This document shows, one piece after another, positions 1 through 7,309 of a DNA stretch of 30,034 nt (the stretch's first letter is position 1; each line of letters starts with the position of its first letter). This stretch comes from JBOFCO01 sp051646105 (GTDB lineage Bacteria > Pseudomonadota > Alphaproteobacteria > Rhodobacterales > Rhodobacteraceae), in the NCBI GenBank assembly GCA_051646105.1, contig JBOFCO010000057.1, positions 1 to 30,034 on the forward strand, in the 5' to 3' direction. The position numbers and the translations under genes are program-made. The notes beneath the pieces were generated by a model. It ran no database searches and was not told where the DNA came from. It saw nothing but the letters and a program-made list of their open reading frames with translations.

Positions 1-615
1 TTCCAGCGTCTTGAAGCTGTATTCCAGATCGGAAAATGTGCCCTCAGCACGATTGGTCTTGGCGCTGGCCAGAAAGCGCACTTCCGTTCCGCGCTGGCCG
101 GGGGCGGGGCCGACCTCATGCACATGGGTCACGCATTCGCCATCCTCGAACCGGGCGCGATATTCGGTATCGTTACGCCAGACGGTCAGTTCAAGCCATT
201 CCGACAGCGCGTTGACGACGGAAACCCCCACGCCATGCAGCCCACCCGAAACCTTGTAAGCATTGCCGCTGTCGTCTGTGTTGTTGAATTTGCCCCCGGC
301 ATGAAGCTGGGTCATGATGACCTCGGCAGCAGAGACGCCTTCCTCAGGGTGTATGTCCACAGGAATGCCGCGCCCGTTGTCGCGGACGGATACGCTGTCA
401 TCGGGATGGATGCGCACCGTCACGGCGGTGGCATGGCCTGCCAGCGCCTCGTCGATGCCGTTGTCCACGACCTCATACACCATGTGGTGCAGGCCCGACC
501 CGTCGTCGGTGTCACCGATATACATGCCGGGGCGCTTGCGAACCGCCTCCAACCCCTTGAGAACCTTTATGGAATCGGCGCCGTAGCTTTCCGGCTTCTT
601 GGCTTCTGCGGCCAT
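1..615 (-). CDS. gyrB: DNA gyrase subunit B, N-terminal part (cut by window edge)
   Basis: GyrB is the ATPase subunit of DNA gyrase, which introduces negative supercoils. Only the first 205 residues are present; the gene continues past the left edge. The visible part is the GHKL ATP-binding domain: VYEVVDNGIDEALAG with Asn52 at about residues 46-60, DNGRGIP at 79-85 and the lid motif GGLHGVG at 124-130. The ATG at 615 gives an ordinary gyrase N-terminus (MAAEAKKPESYGADSIKVLK). An AGGGG lies about 10 nt upstream as a plausible ribosome binding site. It sits 81 bp downstream of the LysE-type gene on the same strand, at the end of the dnaA-dnaN-recF group, a common arrangement in alphaproteobacteria. 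ParE is the main alternative, but the origin-proximal context favours GyrB. Confidence 0.96.
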   Translation of the reverse strand, partial: MAAEAKKPESYGADSIKVLKGLEAVRKRPGMYIGDTDDGSGLHHMVYEVVDNGIDEALAGHATAVTVRIHPDDSVSVRDNGRGIPVDIHPEEGVSAAEVIMTQLHAGGKFNNTDDSGNAYKVSGGLHGVGVSVVNALSEWLELTVWRNDTEYRARFEDGECVTHVHEVGPAPGQRGTEVRFLASAKTNRAEGTFSDLEYSFKTLE

Positions 616-696
616 GCGTTGGGAACCCCTGAAATTGCTTGCGACTTATAGCGTTCAGGGCGGCGATTGTCACCCCTTGGCCACAAGATTTAGCGG

Positions 697-1317
697 TCAG
701 GTAAAGGGAATGACCAGCCCGACAAGCACCAGCAACCCCCCCGAAACCTGGTTCAACCGGTGTATCGCCGAGGGGTCGGACAGCAATCGCCTTGCCCTGT
801 CCAGAAACAGGGCAAGGCACAGGTTGCCGGTCATCGGTACCAGCGCCGAAATCGCCATGATCGCGGCGATGTCGGGGGCGGTGACACGGGACAGGTCGAA
901 AAAGCCGGGCAGAGCCCCCATGTAAAACAGGATGGCCTTGGGGTTGCCGATCACGGCAGCCACACCCACCGCGAAACCGGCCCAGCGTCCGGGACGGGTC
1001 AGGCGGCTGTCAGATGCAATGGCTGCGGCGGGTTTGCGCAGCAGAGTGATGCCCATCCAAAGGAACACGGCACCCGCCACCCAGCGCAGCACTGTCAGGA
1101 AATCTCCATAAAGCGAAAGAACCCAGCTTAATCCGAAGACTGCCGCCAGCGGCCAGACCAGATCGCCCAGCGCCACGCCTATGGCCAGCGGCCAGGCGGC
1201 GGAGAACCCGCCCGACAGCGCCCGTGCCGTGATCGCCACCCAGACCGGGCCGGGGACGAGGAACAACAGGAACATGGCGCCCGCATAGGTCAGCAGATCG
1301 AAGGCGCTTGCAGTCAC
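697..1317 (-). CDS. LysE/RhtB-family amino-acid exporter
   Basis: A 206-residue inner-membrane protein with about six hydrophobic segments, roughly at residues 7-28, 38-62, 70-90, 112-135, 145-175 and 185-205. It carries the N-terminal LysE/RhtB signature around FLVPGPVWVAITARALSGG. The family exports amino acids such as lysine, homoserine, homoserine lactone or threonine using the proton gradient; the substrate cannot be read from sequence. The start is a GTG at 1317 that overlaps the stop of the upstream VOC gene by 4 nt (GTGA), implying translational coupling. The gene ends 81 bp before gyrB. It belongs to a two-gene insertion between recF and gyrB and is not part of replication. Confidence 0.88.
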   Translation of the reverse strand: MTASAFDLLTYAGAMFLLFLVPGPVWVAITARALSGGFSAAWPLAIGVALGDLVWPLAAVFGLSWVLSLYGDFLTVLRWVAGAVFLWMGITLLRKPAAAIASDSRLTRPGRWAGFAVGVAAVIGNPKAILFYMGALPGFFDLSRVTAPDIAAIMAISALVPMTGNLCLALFLDRARRLLSDPSAIHRLNQVSGGLLVLVGLVIPFT

Positions 1318-1745
1318 GATGCACCCGGAAGCGTCAGGCTGCCATCATCTGCCAGCGGCCAGAACGGGTTCATCGCCAGTTCCCAGACATGGCCGTCAGG
1401 ATCAGCGAAATACCCGGAATAGCCGCCCCAGAACACCTTTTCGGGGCGTTTCAGAACCGTTGCCCCGGCCTTCAGGGAAAGATCGAAGGCCGCATCGACA
1501 GCGGCCTCATTCGGGAAATTCTGGGCCAGCGTCATCGCGCCCGTGCCCAGTGCCGCGCCGGGACGGCCCTGATCGGCGGCAAGCGCATCACGTCCGAACA
1601 GACCCAGCACCGCGCCATGCATCTGATAGAAGCTCACACCTTCAAGCTCCTCGGCGGGGTTCCAGCCCAGCGCCGCATAGAAGGCGCGTGACCGTACCAG
1701 ATCATCCACGCCCAGCGTGATCAGCGTTACCCTTTGCGGCGTCAT
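1314..1745 (-). CDS. VOC-superfamily (glyoxalase/bleomycin-resistance-like) protein
   Basis: A 143-residue single-domain vicinal-oxygen-chelate fold protein. The beginning, LITLGVDDLVRSRAFYAALGW, is the typical first beta-alpha-beta unit. GGYSGYFADPDGHVWELAMNP near residues 112-132 is the usual C-terminal VOC motif, with the metal-ligand-type Glu in HVWELA. The family includes glyoxalase I, dioxygenases and antibiotic-binding proteins; the substrate here is unknown. The ATG at 1745 overlaps the recF stop by 4 nt (ATGA), and the LysE-type start overlaps this gene's stop by 4 nt. The three genes are therefore probably cotranscribed and coupled. The function is not assigned beyond the fold family. 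Confidence 0.85.
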   Translation of the reverse strand: MTPQRVTLITLGVDDLVRSRAFYAALGWNPAEELEGVSFYQMHGAVLGLFGRDALAADQGRPGAALGTGAMTLAQNFPNEAAVDAAFDLSLKAGATVLKRPEKVFWGGYSGYFADPDGHVWELAMNPFWPLADDGSLTLPGAS

Positions 1746-2839
1746 TCCAGACTCCCTTCCTTCAGTCCCTGATCGAAAAGCTCCAGCCCCTGTGCCCTGT
1801 GTCCCAGACCGTCGAAAAGTTCCCTTCCGGTACCGGTCAGGAAGGCTTGCGCGCCAAGGGCTGTGATTTCGTCATAAAGCGCGCTGCGCCGACCTGCGTC
1901 CAGATGCGCCGCAACCTCATCCAGCAGCAACACCGGCGGGCTGCCGTGATCCTGCGCCAGCGCGCGCGAATTGGCCAGAATGAGTGAAATCAGCAGCGCC
2001 TTCTGTTCCCCGGTCGAACATTGATCTGCGGGCATTTCCTTGGCGGCGTAACTGGCCCGCAGATCAACGCGATGTGGACCGGCGAGCGTGCGCCCCGCCG
2101 CCATATCGCGCCTGCGCCCGGCAGACCAGAAGGCCGGCAGCTCTGCCACCGTCAGGCCGCTGTCGGGATCGGGGCCGGTCAGCGCAAGTTCTGCCGCAGG
2201 AAAGGCGCTGTCGACCCCGGCCTGCGCATTGAGAATGCGGTTCAGGGCGTGACAGCGGTTTGCCTCGATTTCGGCAGCGGACGTGGCCATCTGGCTTTCC
2301 AGCGCAGAATACCAATGCGGATCGGCCACCTGATCCTTGAGCAGCCGGTTGCGTTCGCGCATGGCCTTTTCATAGGCCAGAACCGCTTCGGCATGACCGG
2401 GGTTGAAGCTGAGCGTGATACGATCGAGAAACCGCCGTCGCCCTTCGGCCGCCTCGATCCACAGCCGGTCCATCGCTGGCACCAGCCACAGCATCCGCAT
2501 CACCCGCCCCAGCATGATCTGAGGCGCAGGCTTGCCGTCTATGCGCAACTGGCGTGTGTCGCCGCCTTCTACCCATGTCTCCAACTCATGTGCATCGATT
2601 CCACGCAGGGCTGCGGCAACCTTCCATCCCGGCGCGTCGGGACGGCGTGCGATTTCCCCCGCTGCTGCCCGGCGCAGCCCGCGCCCCGGCGAGAGCATGG
2701 AAACGGCTTCGAGGATGTTGGTCTTGCCCGCCCCGTTCGGCCCCCAGATCGCCACGGGCCGCCCATCCAGCGTCAGGTCAAGCCTGCGGTGGCTGCGAAA
2801 GTTGATGAGGGTAAGGGAATGCAGGGATGTTGCGGGCAT
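1742..2839 (-). CDS. recF: DNA replication and repair protein RecF
   Basis: RecF is an SMC-like ATPase that acts with RecO and RecR to load RecA at gapped DNA during recombinational repair. The 365-residue protein has the usual length. Visible motifs are Walker A GPNGAGKTN at residues 33-41, the ABC signature STGEQKALLI starting at 275 and Walker B VLLLDEVAAHLD at about 303-314. The start ATG at 2839 lies 42 bp after the dnaN stop and has an AAAGGCAGGG ribosome-binding stretch just upstream. It is the third gene of the dnaA-dnaN-recF run, and its stop overlaps the VOC start by 4 nt. Confidence 0.97.
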   Translation of the reverse strand: MPATSLHSLTLINFRSHRRLDLTLDGRPVAIWGPNGAGKTNILEAVSMLSPGRGLRRAAAGEIARRPDAPGWKVAAALRGIDAHELETWVEGGDTRQLRIDGKPAPQIMLGRVMRMLWLVPAMDRLWIEAAEGRRRFLDRITLSFNPGHAEAVLAYEKAMRERNRLLKDQVADPHWYSALESQMATSAAEIEANRCHALNRILNAQAGVDSAFPAAELALTGPDPDSGLTVAELPAFWSAGRRRDMAAGRTLAGPHRVDLRASYAAKEMPADQCSTGEQKALLISLILANSRALAQDHGSPPVLLLDEVAAHLDAGRRSALYDEITALGAQAFLTGTGRELFDGLGHRAQGLELFDQGLKEGSLE

Positions 2840-2881
2840 CGCCCTGCCTTTCGACTTTGCTCACTGCTCCAGAATGGACAG

Positions 2882-4000
2882 TCACACCCGCATCGGCATC
2901 ACGACATAGACGGCAGAGGTGTCGTTGCCTTCACGCATCAGGGTCGGGTCGTCCTTGGAGTTGAACAGGAACACGGCATTTTCCCGATCCACCTGGCTGG
3001 CGATTTCCAGCAGGTATTTTGCGTTGAAGCCGATTTCCAGACGCTCGTCACCATAGGCCACGGCAAGCTCTTCCTCTGCCGCGCCGCTGTCGGGGGCGTT
3101 CACCGACAGGATAAGCCGATCTTCGTCCAGTTGCAGCTTCACTGCGCGTGATCTCTCGGACGACACGGTCGCAACCCGGTCGACGGCCTGTGCGAACTCT
3201 GCCGCGTCCACCTCCAACCGTCGTGTGTTACCGGTGGGGATCACCCGCGCATAGTCGGGGAAGGTGCCGTCGATCACCTTGGATGTCAGGGTGATCGTGG
3301 GCGTCGCGAAACGCACCTTGGTTTCCGAAACCGACACGGCAATCTGCGCGTCATCATCATCCAGCAATTTGCGCAATTCGCCCACTGTCTTGCGCGGTAC
3401 GATCACACCGGCCATGCCCTGCGCCCCTTCGGGCAGGGGGGCGTCAATCCGGGCCAGCCGGTGCCCGTCGGTGGCCACACAGCGCAGCGACGGGCCGTCT
3501 TCGCCCTCGGCGACATGCATATAGACACCGTTCAGGTAATAGCGCGTCTCTTCGTTGGAGATTGCGAACTTGGACTTGTCGAAAAGCCGACGCAGCATCT
3601 TGGCCGGCGCGGCGAAATTCACCTGATAGTCAGAGCTTGCCATGACGGGGAAGTCCTCGCGTGGCAGCGTCGCAAGGGAAAACGTCGACCGGCCAGCCTG
3701 CACCGTCAGCCGACCTGTTGCGGCATCCTCGATCAGCGACACCAGCGCGCCATCGGGCAGCTTGCGCACGATTTCATGCAGGGTCACCGCCGAAACCGTG
3801 GTGGCGCCGGGACGTTCGACCACGGCGGCGGCGCGATCAAGCACCTCGATATCCAGGTCGGTGGCGCGGAAGGTTGCGGTATTCCCCTCTGCCTCGATCA
3901 GAACGTTGGCGAGGATCGGAATGGTATTGCGGCGCTCGACGACCGACTGCGCCTGCGAGACGGCCTTGAGCAGGGCGCTGCGCTCGATGCTGAGTTTCAT
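2882..4000 (-). CDS. dnaN: DNA polymerase III beta sliding clamp
   Basis: DnaN forms the ring-shaped dimer that tethers DNA polymerase III to DNA and acts as a platform for repair and regulatory proteins. From the ATG at 4000 the product is 372 residues, the normal clamp length, and begins MKLSIERSALLKAVSQAQSV. The C-terminus ends YVVMPMRV, the conserved end that lines the partner-binding groove. An in-frame start 13 codons upstream exists but adds a non-homologous extension, so the MKLSIERS start is chosen. It follows dnaA after 103 bp; that gap contains a strong hairpin. Confidence 0.97.
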   Translation of the reverse strand: MKLSIERSALLKAVSQAQSVVERRNTIPILANVLIEAEGNTATFRATDLDIEVLDRAAAVVERPGATTVSAVTLHEIVRKLPDGALVSLIEDAATGRLTVQAGRSTFSLATLPREDFPVMASSDYQVNFAAPAKMLRRLFDKSKFAISNEETRYYLNGVYMHVAEGEDGPSLRCVATDGHRLARIDAPLPEGAQGMAGVIVPRKTVGELRKLLDDDDAQIAVSVSETKVRFATPTITLTSKVIDGTFPDYARVIPTGNTRRLEVDAAEFAQAVDRVATVSSERSRAVKLQLDEDRLILSVNAPDSGAAEEELAVAYGDERLEIGFNAKYLLEIASQVDRENAVFLFNSKDDPTLMREGNDTSAVYVVMPMRV

Positions 4001-4022
4001 GCTTCCGATCCCCCAAGATGCG

Positions 4023-4049
4023 ACGAGGGCGATGATCAATCGCCCTCGT
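4023..4049 (-). terminator. Strong hairpin between dnaA and dnaN (attenuator or terminator)
   Basis: An 11-bp perfect inverted repeat (ACGAGGGCGAT and ATCGCCCTCGT) encloses a 5-nt loop. It lies in the dnaA-dnaN gap, 22 bp before the dnaN start on the coding strand. No T-run follows, so it is not a textbook intrinsic terminator. It could attenuate readthrough from dnaA, protect an mRNA end or act as a binding site. The structure is directly seen; the role is inferred. Confidence 0.6.
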
Positions 4050-4103
4050 GTGATGCGGCAAGAATGTCTGACGGTTTCACGGTAGCGTCAAGTCCGCAAG
4101 GCA

Positions 4104-5477
4104 TCAGCCTTCAAGCTGGCGGCGCAGAAGGTTCACGTCCTCATCCAGCTGGCGGTCTGTGCCGCGCAGTTCCTCGATCTTGCGCACGCCATGCATGATG
4201 GTGGTGTGGTCACGCCCTCCGAAGCGGCGGCCGATTTCCGGCAGGGACCGTGTGGTCAGCTGCTTGGCCAGATACATCGCCACCTGCCGGGGCCGGGCGA
4301 TGGTGCGCAGCCGTTTCGGCCCGATCAGGTCCGACAGGCGGACATTGTAATGATCGGCCACACGGCGCTGGATTTCCTCGACCGTCAGGTTGCGATCCGA
4401 GGCACGCAGGATATCGGCAAGACAGTCCTGCGCCAGTTCCATGGTGATTTCGCGCCCGACCAGACTGGCAAAGGCGAAAAGACGGGTCAGCGCCCCTTCC
4501 AGCACCCGAACGTTCGAGGTGATGCGGTGCGCGAGGAACTCCAGGATGCCATCGCCAATCTTCAGATCGCGATACTGGCTGCGGTAATATTCCGCCTTTT
4601 GCTGAAGGATGCCCAAACGCAGTTCGTAATCCGTGGGATGCAGGTCGACGATCAGGCCGCATTGCAGGCGGCTCTTGATCCGGTCCTCCAGATCCTTGAT
4701 TTCACCCGGCGCACGGTCTGCCGAAATCACGATCTGCTTGTTCTGGTCGACCAGCGCGTTGAAGGTATGGAAGAATTCTTCCTGCGTGCTGTCCTTGCCC
4801 GCGATGAACTGCACGTCATCGACCATCAGCACATCGACAGACCGGAACAGCTCTTTGAAGTCCATGATCTGTTTGTCGCGCAGGGCCTGTACGAAGCGGT
4901 ACATGAACTGCTCGGCGGAAAGATAAAGCACACGCAGGTCGGGCTGCCGCGCCTGAAGCTCATGCGCGATTGCATGCATCAGGTGGGTCTTGCCGAGGCC
5001 CACGCCGCCATAGAGGAAAAGCGGGTTAAAGGTCACCGGGCCGCCTTCGGCCACGCGCCGCGCTGCGGCATGGGCCAGCTCGTTCGGCTTGCCGACGACA
5101 AAGCTGTCGAAGGTGAAGCGGGAATCGAGAGGGGCAGCCGGAAGCTCATCATCGTGGCCGCGGCGGCGTTGCGCCGGTTTGGCAACCTTGCGCGCCTGTG
5201 GTGCCGGTTCCGTCGCGGGGGTCGCAGGCCGGGCCTGTGATTCCACCTTGAATTCCACCCGCGTCACATCCGCGCCCGCAGAGCTGAGATGCTGGCGAAT
5301 CTGGTCGCCGAAATTCCGCGACACCCAATCCCCCATGAAGGTTGTGGGAACTGCAAAGCTTGCAACGCCGTTGCGCAGCGCCGTCAGTTCCAGCGGTGCG
5401 ATCCATGTTGTGAAATTGTTCTTGCCTACGGTGTGGAGCAATTGCTCCCGTGCTCGTCCCCAGGATTCTTCCGGCAT
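4104..5477 (-). CDS. dnaA: Chromosomal replication initiator protein DnaA
   Basis: DnaA binds the origin, unwinds it and recruits the helicase. The protein has 457 residues. Domain I (about 1-80) begins EESWGRAREQLLHTVGKNNFTTW and is followed by a Pro/Ala/Arg-rich linker (about 82-115). The AAA+ domain has Walker A GGVGLGKTH at 157-165 and Walker B VDVLMVDDVQF at 214-224. The C-terminal DNA-binding signature GGRDHTTIMHGVRKIEEL starts at about 420. The ATG at 5477 gives the standard N-terminus. Upstream lie 602 bp without genes, likely holding the promoter. Downstream are dnaN and recF. Confidence 0.98.
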   Translation of the reverse strand: MPEESWGRAREQLLHTVGKNNFTTWIAPLELTALRNGVASFAVPTTFMGDWVSRNFGDQIRQHLSSAGADVTRVEFKVESQARPATPATEPAPQARKVAKPAQRRRGHDDELPAAPLDSRFTFDSFVVGKPNELAHAAARRVAEGGPVTFNPLFLYGGVGLGKTHLMHAIAHELQARQPDLRVLYLSAEQFMYRFVQALRDKQIMDFKELFRSVDVLMVDDVQFIAGKDSTQEEFFHTFNALVDQNKQIVISADRAPGEIKDLEDRIKSRLQCGLIVDLHPTDYELRLGILQQKAEYYRSQYRDLKIGDGILEFLAHRITSNVRVLEGALTRLFAFASLVGREITMELAQDCLADILRASDRNLTVEEIQRRVADHYNVRLSDLIGPKRLRTIARPRQVAMYLAKQLTTRSLPEIGRRFGGRDHTTIMHGVRKIEELRGTDRQLDEDVNLLRRQLEG

Positions 5478-6079
5478 AATCTTTTTGACCTACGTTTCGC
5501 AGCTTCCCCAAGCATCACTCACATGCGCCGCACCCCTTCATGGGGCTTCTGGCGACGCATGCGATCCGCATTTCCCAAAGGGTGGCATGGTCATGGTCAA
5601 ACCAAATACCGCCTTCCCGACCATATGGTCAGCAGACGGCGGTTCGGCAGAACCGTCATGTCCGGACACGGACAACCGAACTTTCCCGCACAGTGCGGGT
5701 AAGCCCGACAGTCGCACCGAAAAGGGGCAGGATGTTCATCCGGCCCGATCCGGCAGAAAACAGCGAAGGATGCCACGGACGTGCCGTTGCAGATAACAGG
5801 GTTGCAGCCCCCCATTGTCCCCCGCGATTTCGCATGTCCCCCCAGGGCGATGTGAATCGCAGGGCCAAGCTATCAACTCTGGCGAAACGGTGGCAACAGA
5901 ACTCTCGGCTTGACTCGATGTTTGACGCATCGAATCTGCGCGTCGTGCGTTCTGCGCAACGAATGGCCGATTTTGCGATTGCCAAACGCAAAAAGACGCC
6001 TTTCAAGGAAAGGCGTCTTGCAATTTTATTGCGATGTGCTGCGTGCTGCCGACTCGGGAGACAGGCAGCTTCGTTGACG
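5478..6079. other. 602-bp gene-free region between rpsT and dnaA (dnaA control region)
   Basis: No credible gene lies here; open frames across it have no recognisable domain. It holds the rpsT terminator at its right end, the 12-bp palindrome GACCATATGGTC at 5619-5630, CGCATGCG at 5556-5563, TGTCCGGACA at 5659-5668 and the inverted repeat CCCGCAC-A-GTGCGGG at 5685-5699. GANTC sites lie at 5854-5858, 5912-5916, 5932-5936 and 6051-6055. No good match to the DnaA box (TTATNCACA or its complement) was found. A role as the dnaA promoter region is likely; a role as oriC is not supported. Confidence 0.6.
5981..6019 (-). terminator. Intrinsic terminator of rpsT
   Basis: Arms AAGACGCCTTT (5993-6003) and AAAGGCGTCTT (6009-6019) are perfectly complementary over 11 bp, with one more C-G pair inside. 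On the minus strand the stem is followed by a T-rich tail (CTTTTTGCGTTT). It lies 61 bp after the rpsT stop and in the correct orientation, so it ends rpsT transcription before the dnaA control region. This is a classical rho-independent signal. Confidence 0.92.
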
Positions 6080-6346
6080 TCAGGCTTTGAGCGCTTTGAC
6101 CCTGGCCGACAACCGCGACATTTTGCGCGCGACGGTGTTCTTGTGCAGGACGCCCTTGGTGATGCCGCGGGCCAGTTCCGGCTGGGCAAGTTGCAGCGCA
6201 GCGGCGGCCGATTCCTGATTGCCCGAAGCGATGGCTTCCTCGACCTTGCGCAGGAAGGTGCGGATGCGCGAGCGCCGCGCCTTGTTCACGGCATAGCGCG
6301 CCTCGTTCTGGCGGGCGCGTTTCTTGGACTGGGCGGTATTAGCCAT
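6080..6346 (-). CDS. rpsT: 30S ribosomal protein S20
   Basis: S20 binds 16S rRNA early in assembly of the small subunit. The product has 88 residues, starts MANTAQSKKRARQNEARYAV and is rich in Lys, Arg and Ala with long helices, as expected. An in-frame start 10 codons upstream exists. The MANTAQSKKR start is chosen because it matches the family and has AAGGAAAA about 7 nt upstream. The gene has its own terminator. Its leader can fold a stem that includes the AAGG of the ribosome binding site. The rpsT-dnaA adjacency is a known alphaproteobacterial arrangement. Confidence 0.97.
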   Translation of the reverse strand: MANTAQSKKRARQNEARYAVNKARRSRIRTFLRKVEEAIASGNQESAAAALQLAQPELARGITKGVLHKNTVARKMSRLSARVKALKA

Positions 6347-6357
6347 GGGCCTGTTTT

Positions 6358-6401
6358 CCTTGGGTCTGTCTGTCAAAATCTGATCGCACGAAAACCCAAG
6401 G
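6358..6401 (-). promoter_or_regulatory. Leader RNA stem covering the rpsT ribosome binding site
   Basis: On the mRNA strand CCTTGGGT (6401-6394) pairs perfectly with ACCCAAGG (6365-6358). Adding a G-U and an A-U pair inside gives 10 bp. The 3' arm ends in AAGG, part of the AAGGAAAA ribosome binding site that precedes the start at 6346. The fold would therefore hide the site. Translational autoregulation of rpsT by S20 is known in Escherichia coli; that this stem serves such control is inference. Confidence 0.45.
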
Positions 6402-6402
6402 C

Positions 6403-6421
6403 ACCGCTTCTGTGAAGCGGT
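6403..6421 (-). terminator. Probable terminator of the enoyl-CoA hydratase gene
   Basis: ACCGCTTC and GAAGCGGT form an 8-bp perfect stem with a 3-nt loop (TGT on the plus strand). It lies about 100 bp after the hydratase stop and before rpsT. On the minus strand it is followed by CCTTGGGTTTTCG, a weak T-containing tail that is also the 5' arm of the rpsT leader stem. Termination strength is uncertain. Confidence 0.5.
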
Positions 6422-6519
6422 ATCGATTCTGCCTTAAGCGGGCCCACGCGCATGTAGCGGCGGCCTATACGCGAAAGAGTTTCGAAAGGAAACAGGGAAT
6501 CGTTGAAAACTCCAAGCGC

Positions 6520-7296
6520 CTAGTGGTTACGAAATGCCGGCTGCCGCTTTTCGACAAAGGCTAACATACCTTCTTTCTGGTCCTCGGTGGCAAACAGCGC
6601 GTGGAACAGTCGGCGTTCGTGCAGCAGCCCCTCGGCCAGAGTAGTTTCCTGGCTGCGGTTCACCGCTTCCTTGACGGCGCGCACGGCCAGTGTGGACTTT
6701 GCGGCAATCTTGCCAGCCGTTGCCATCGCGTCCTCGATCAGATTTGCGGCCGGAACCACGCGCGCGACCAGACCGGCTCGCTCTGCCTCGATCGCGTCCA
6801 TAAGCCGACCCGTCAGGTTCATTTCCATCGCCTTGGCCTTGCCGATGGCGCGGGTCAGGCGCTGGGTTCCACCCATGCCCGCCACGATGCCGAGGTTGAT
6901 TTCGGGCTGGCCGAATTTCGCGGTATCGGCGGCAATGATGAAGTCGCACATCATTGCGAGCTCGCAGCCGCCGCCCAGCGCATAGCCGGCCACGGCAGCG
7001 ATCAGCGGCTTGCGCAGGGCCGCTATGGCTGTGGCTTCAGCGGCAAAAAGGTCGCGGTCGAACACATCTGCGAACGACATTGCCGCCATTTCCCGCACGT
7101 CCGCGCCGGCGGCAAAGGCCTTTTCCGATCCGGTCAGGACCATGCAGCGTACCTTGTCGTCATGATCCAGCGCGGTCAGCGCGGTGGATAATTCACGCAT
7201 CAGTTCGGCGTTCAGGGCATTCAGTGCGTCTGGCCGGTTCAGGCGGATCAGGGCGACGTTGTCGGCAATTTCGACGATGATGGTGTTGTAGGCCAC
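6520..7296 (-). CDS. Enoyl-CoA hydratase (crotonase family)
   Basis: It hydrates trans-2-enoyl-CoA to 3-hydroxyacyl-CoA in fatty-acid or related acyl-CoA breakdown. From the GTG at 7296 the protein has 258 residues, the standard crotonase length. The oxyanion-hole segment KAFAAGADV is at about 59-67. Both catalytic glutamates are present: GGGCELAM (Glu112) and QPEINLGI (Glu132). The C-terminus ends EKRQPAFRNH, typical of the short-chain enoyl-CoA hydratase group. The GTG is chosen over an ATG 40 codons upstream because AAGGAAAG precedes it and the longer form would run into fpg. It lies 13 bp after fpg, so the two are probably cotranscribed. Confidence 0.94.
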   Translation of the reverse strand: MAYNTIIVEIADNVALIRLNRPDALNALNAELMRELSTALTALDHDDKVRCMVLTGSEKAFAAGADVREMAAMSFADVFDRDLFAAEATAIAALRKPLIAAVAGYALGGGCELAMMCDFIIAADTAKFGQPEINLGIVAGMGGTQRLTRAIGKAKAMEMNLTGRLMDAIEAERAGLVARVVPAANLIEDAMATAGKIAAKSTLAVRAVKEAVNRSQETTLAEGLLHERRLFHALFATEDQKEGMLAFVEKRQPAFRNH

Positions 7297-7309
7297 GGTG
7301 GCTTTCCTT

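Noticed and set aside
2021..3151. Plus-strand open frame of 376 codons opposite recF/dnaN
   Set aside because: It crosses two conserved genes in antisense and shows no domain.
5478..6079. Replication origin
   Set aside because: No cluster of DnaA boxes and no clear AT-rich unwinding element; location next to dnaA alone is not enough, as many alphaproteobacteria have oriC elsewhere.
6371..6376. TTGACA on the minus strand just before rpsT
   Set aside because: Only about 25 nt before the start codon, so the -10 would fall at the ribosome binding site; it lies in the leader stem loop instead.
5540..6415. Long plus-strand open frame (about 291 codons) across the dnaA-rpsT interval
   Set aside because: It runs antisense through rpsT and its terminator, has no recognisable domain, and composition is Arg/Pro/Gly-rich as expected for a shadow frame in GC-rich DNA.
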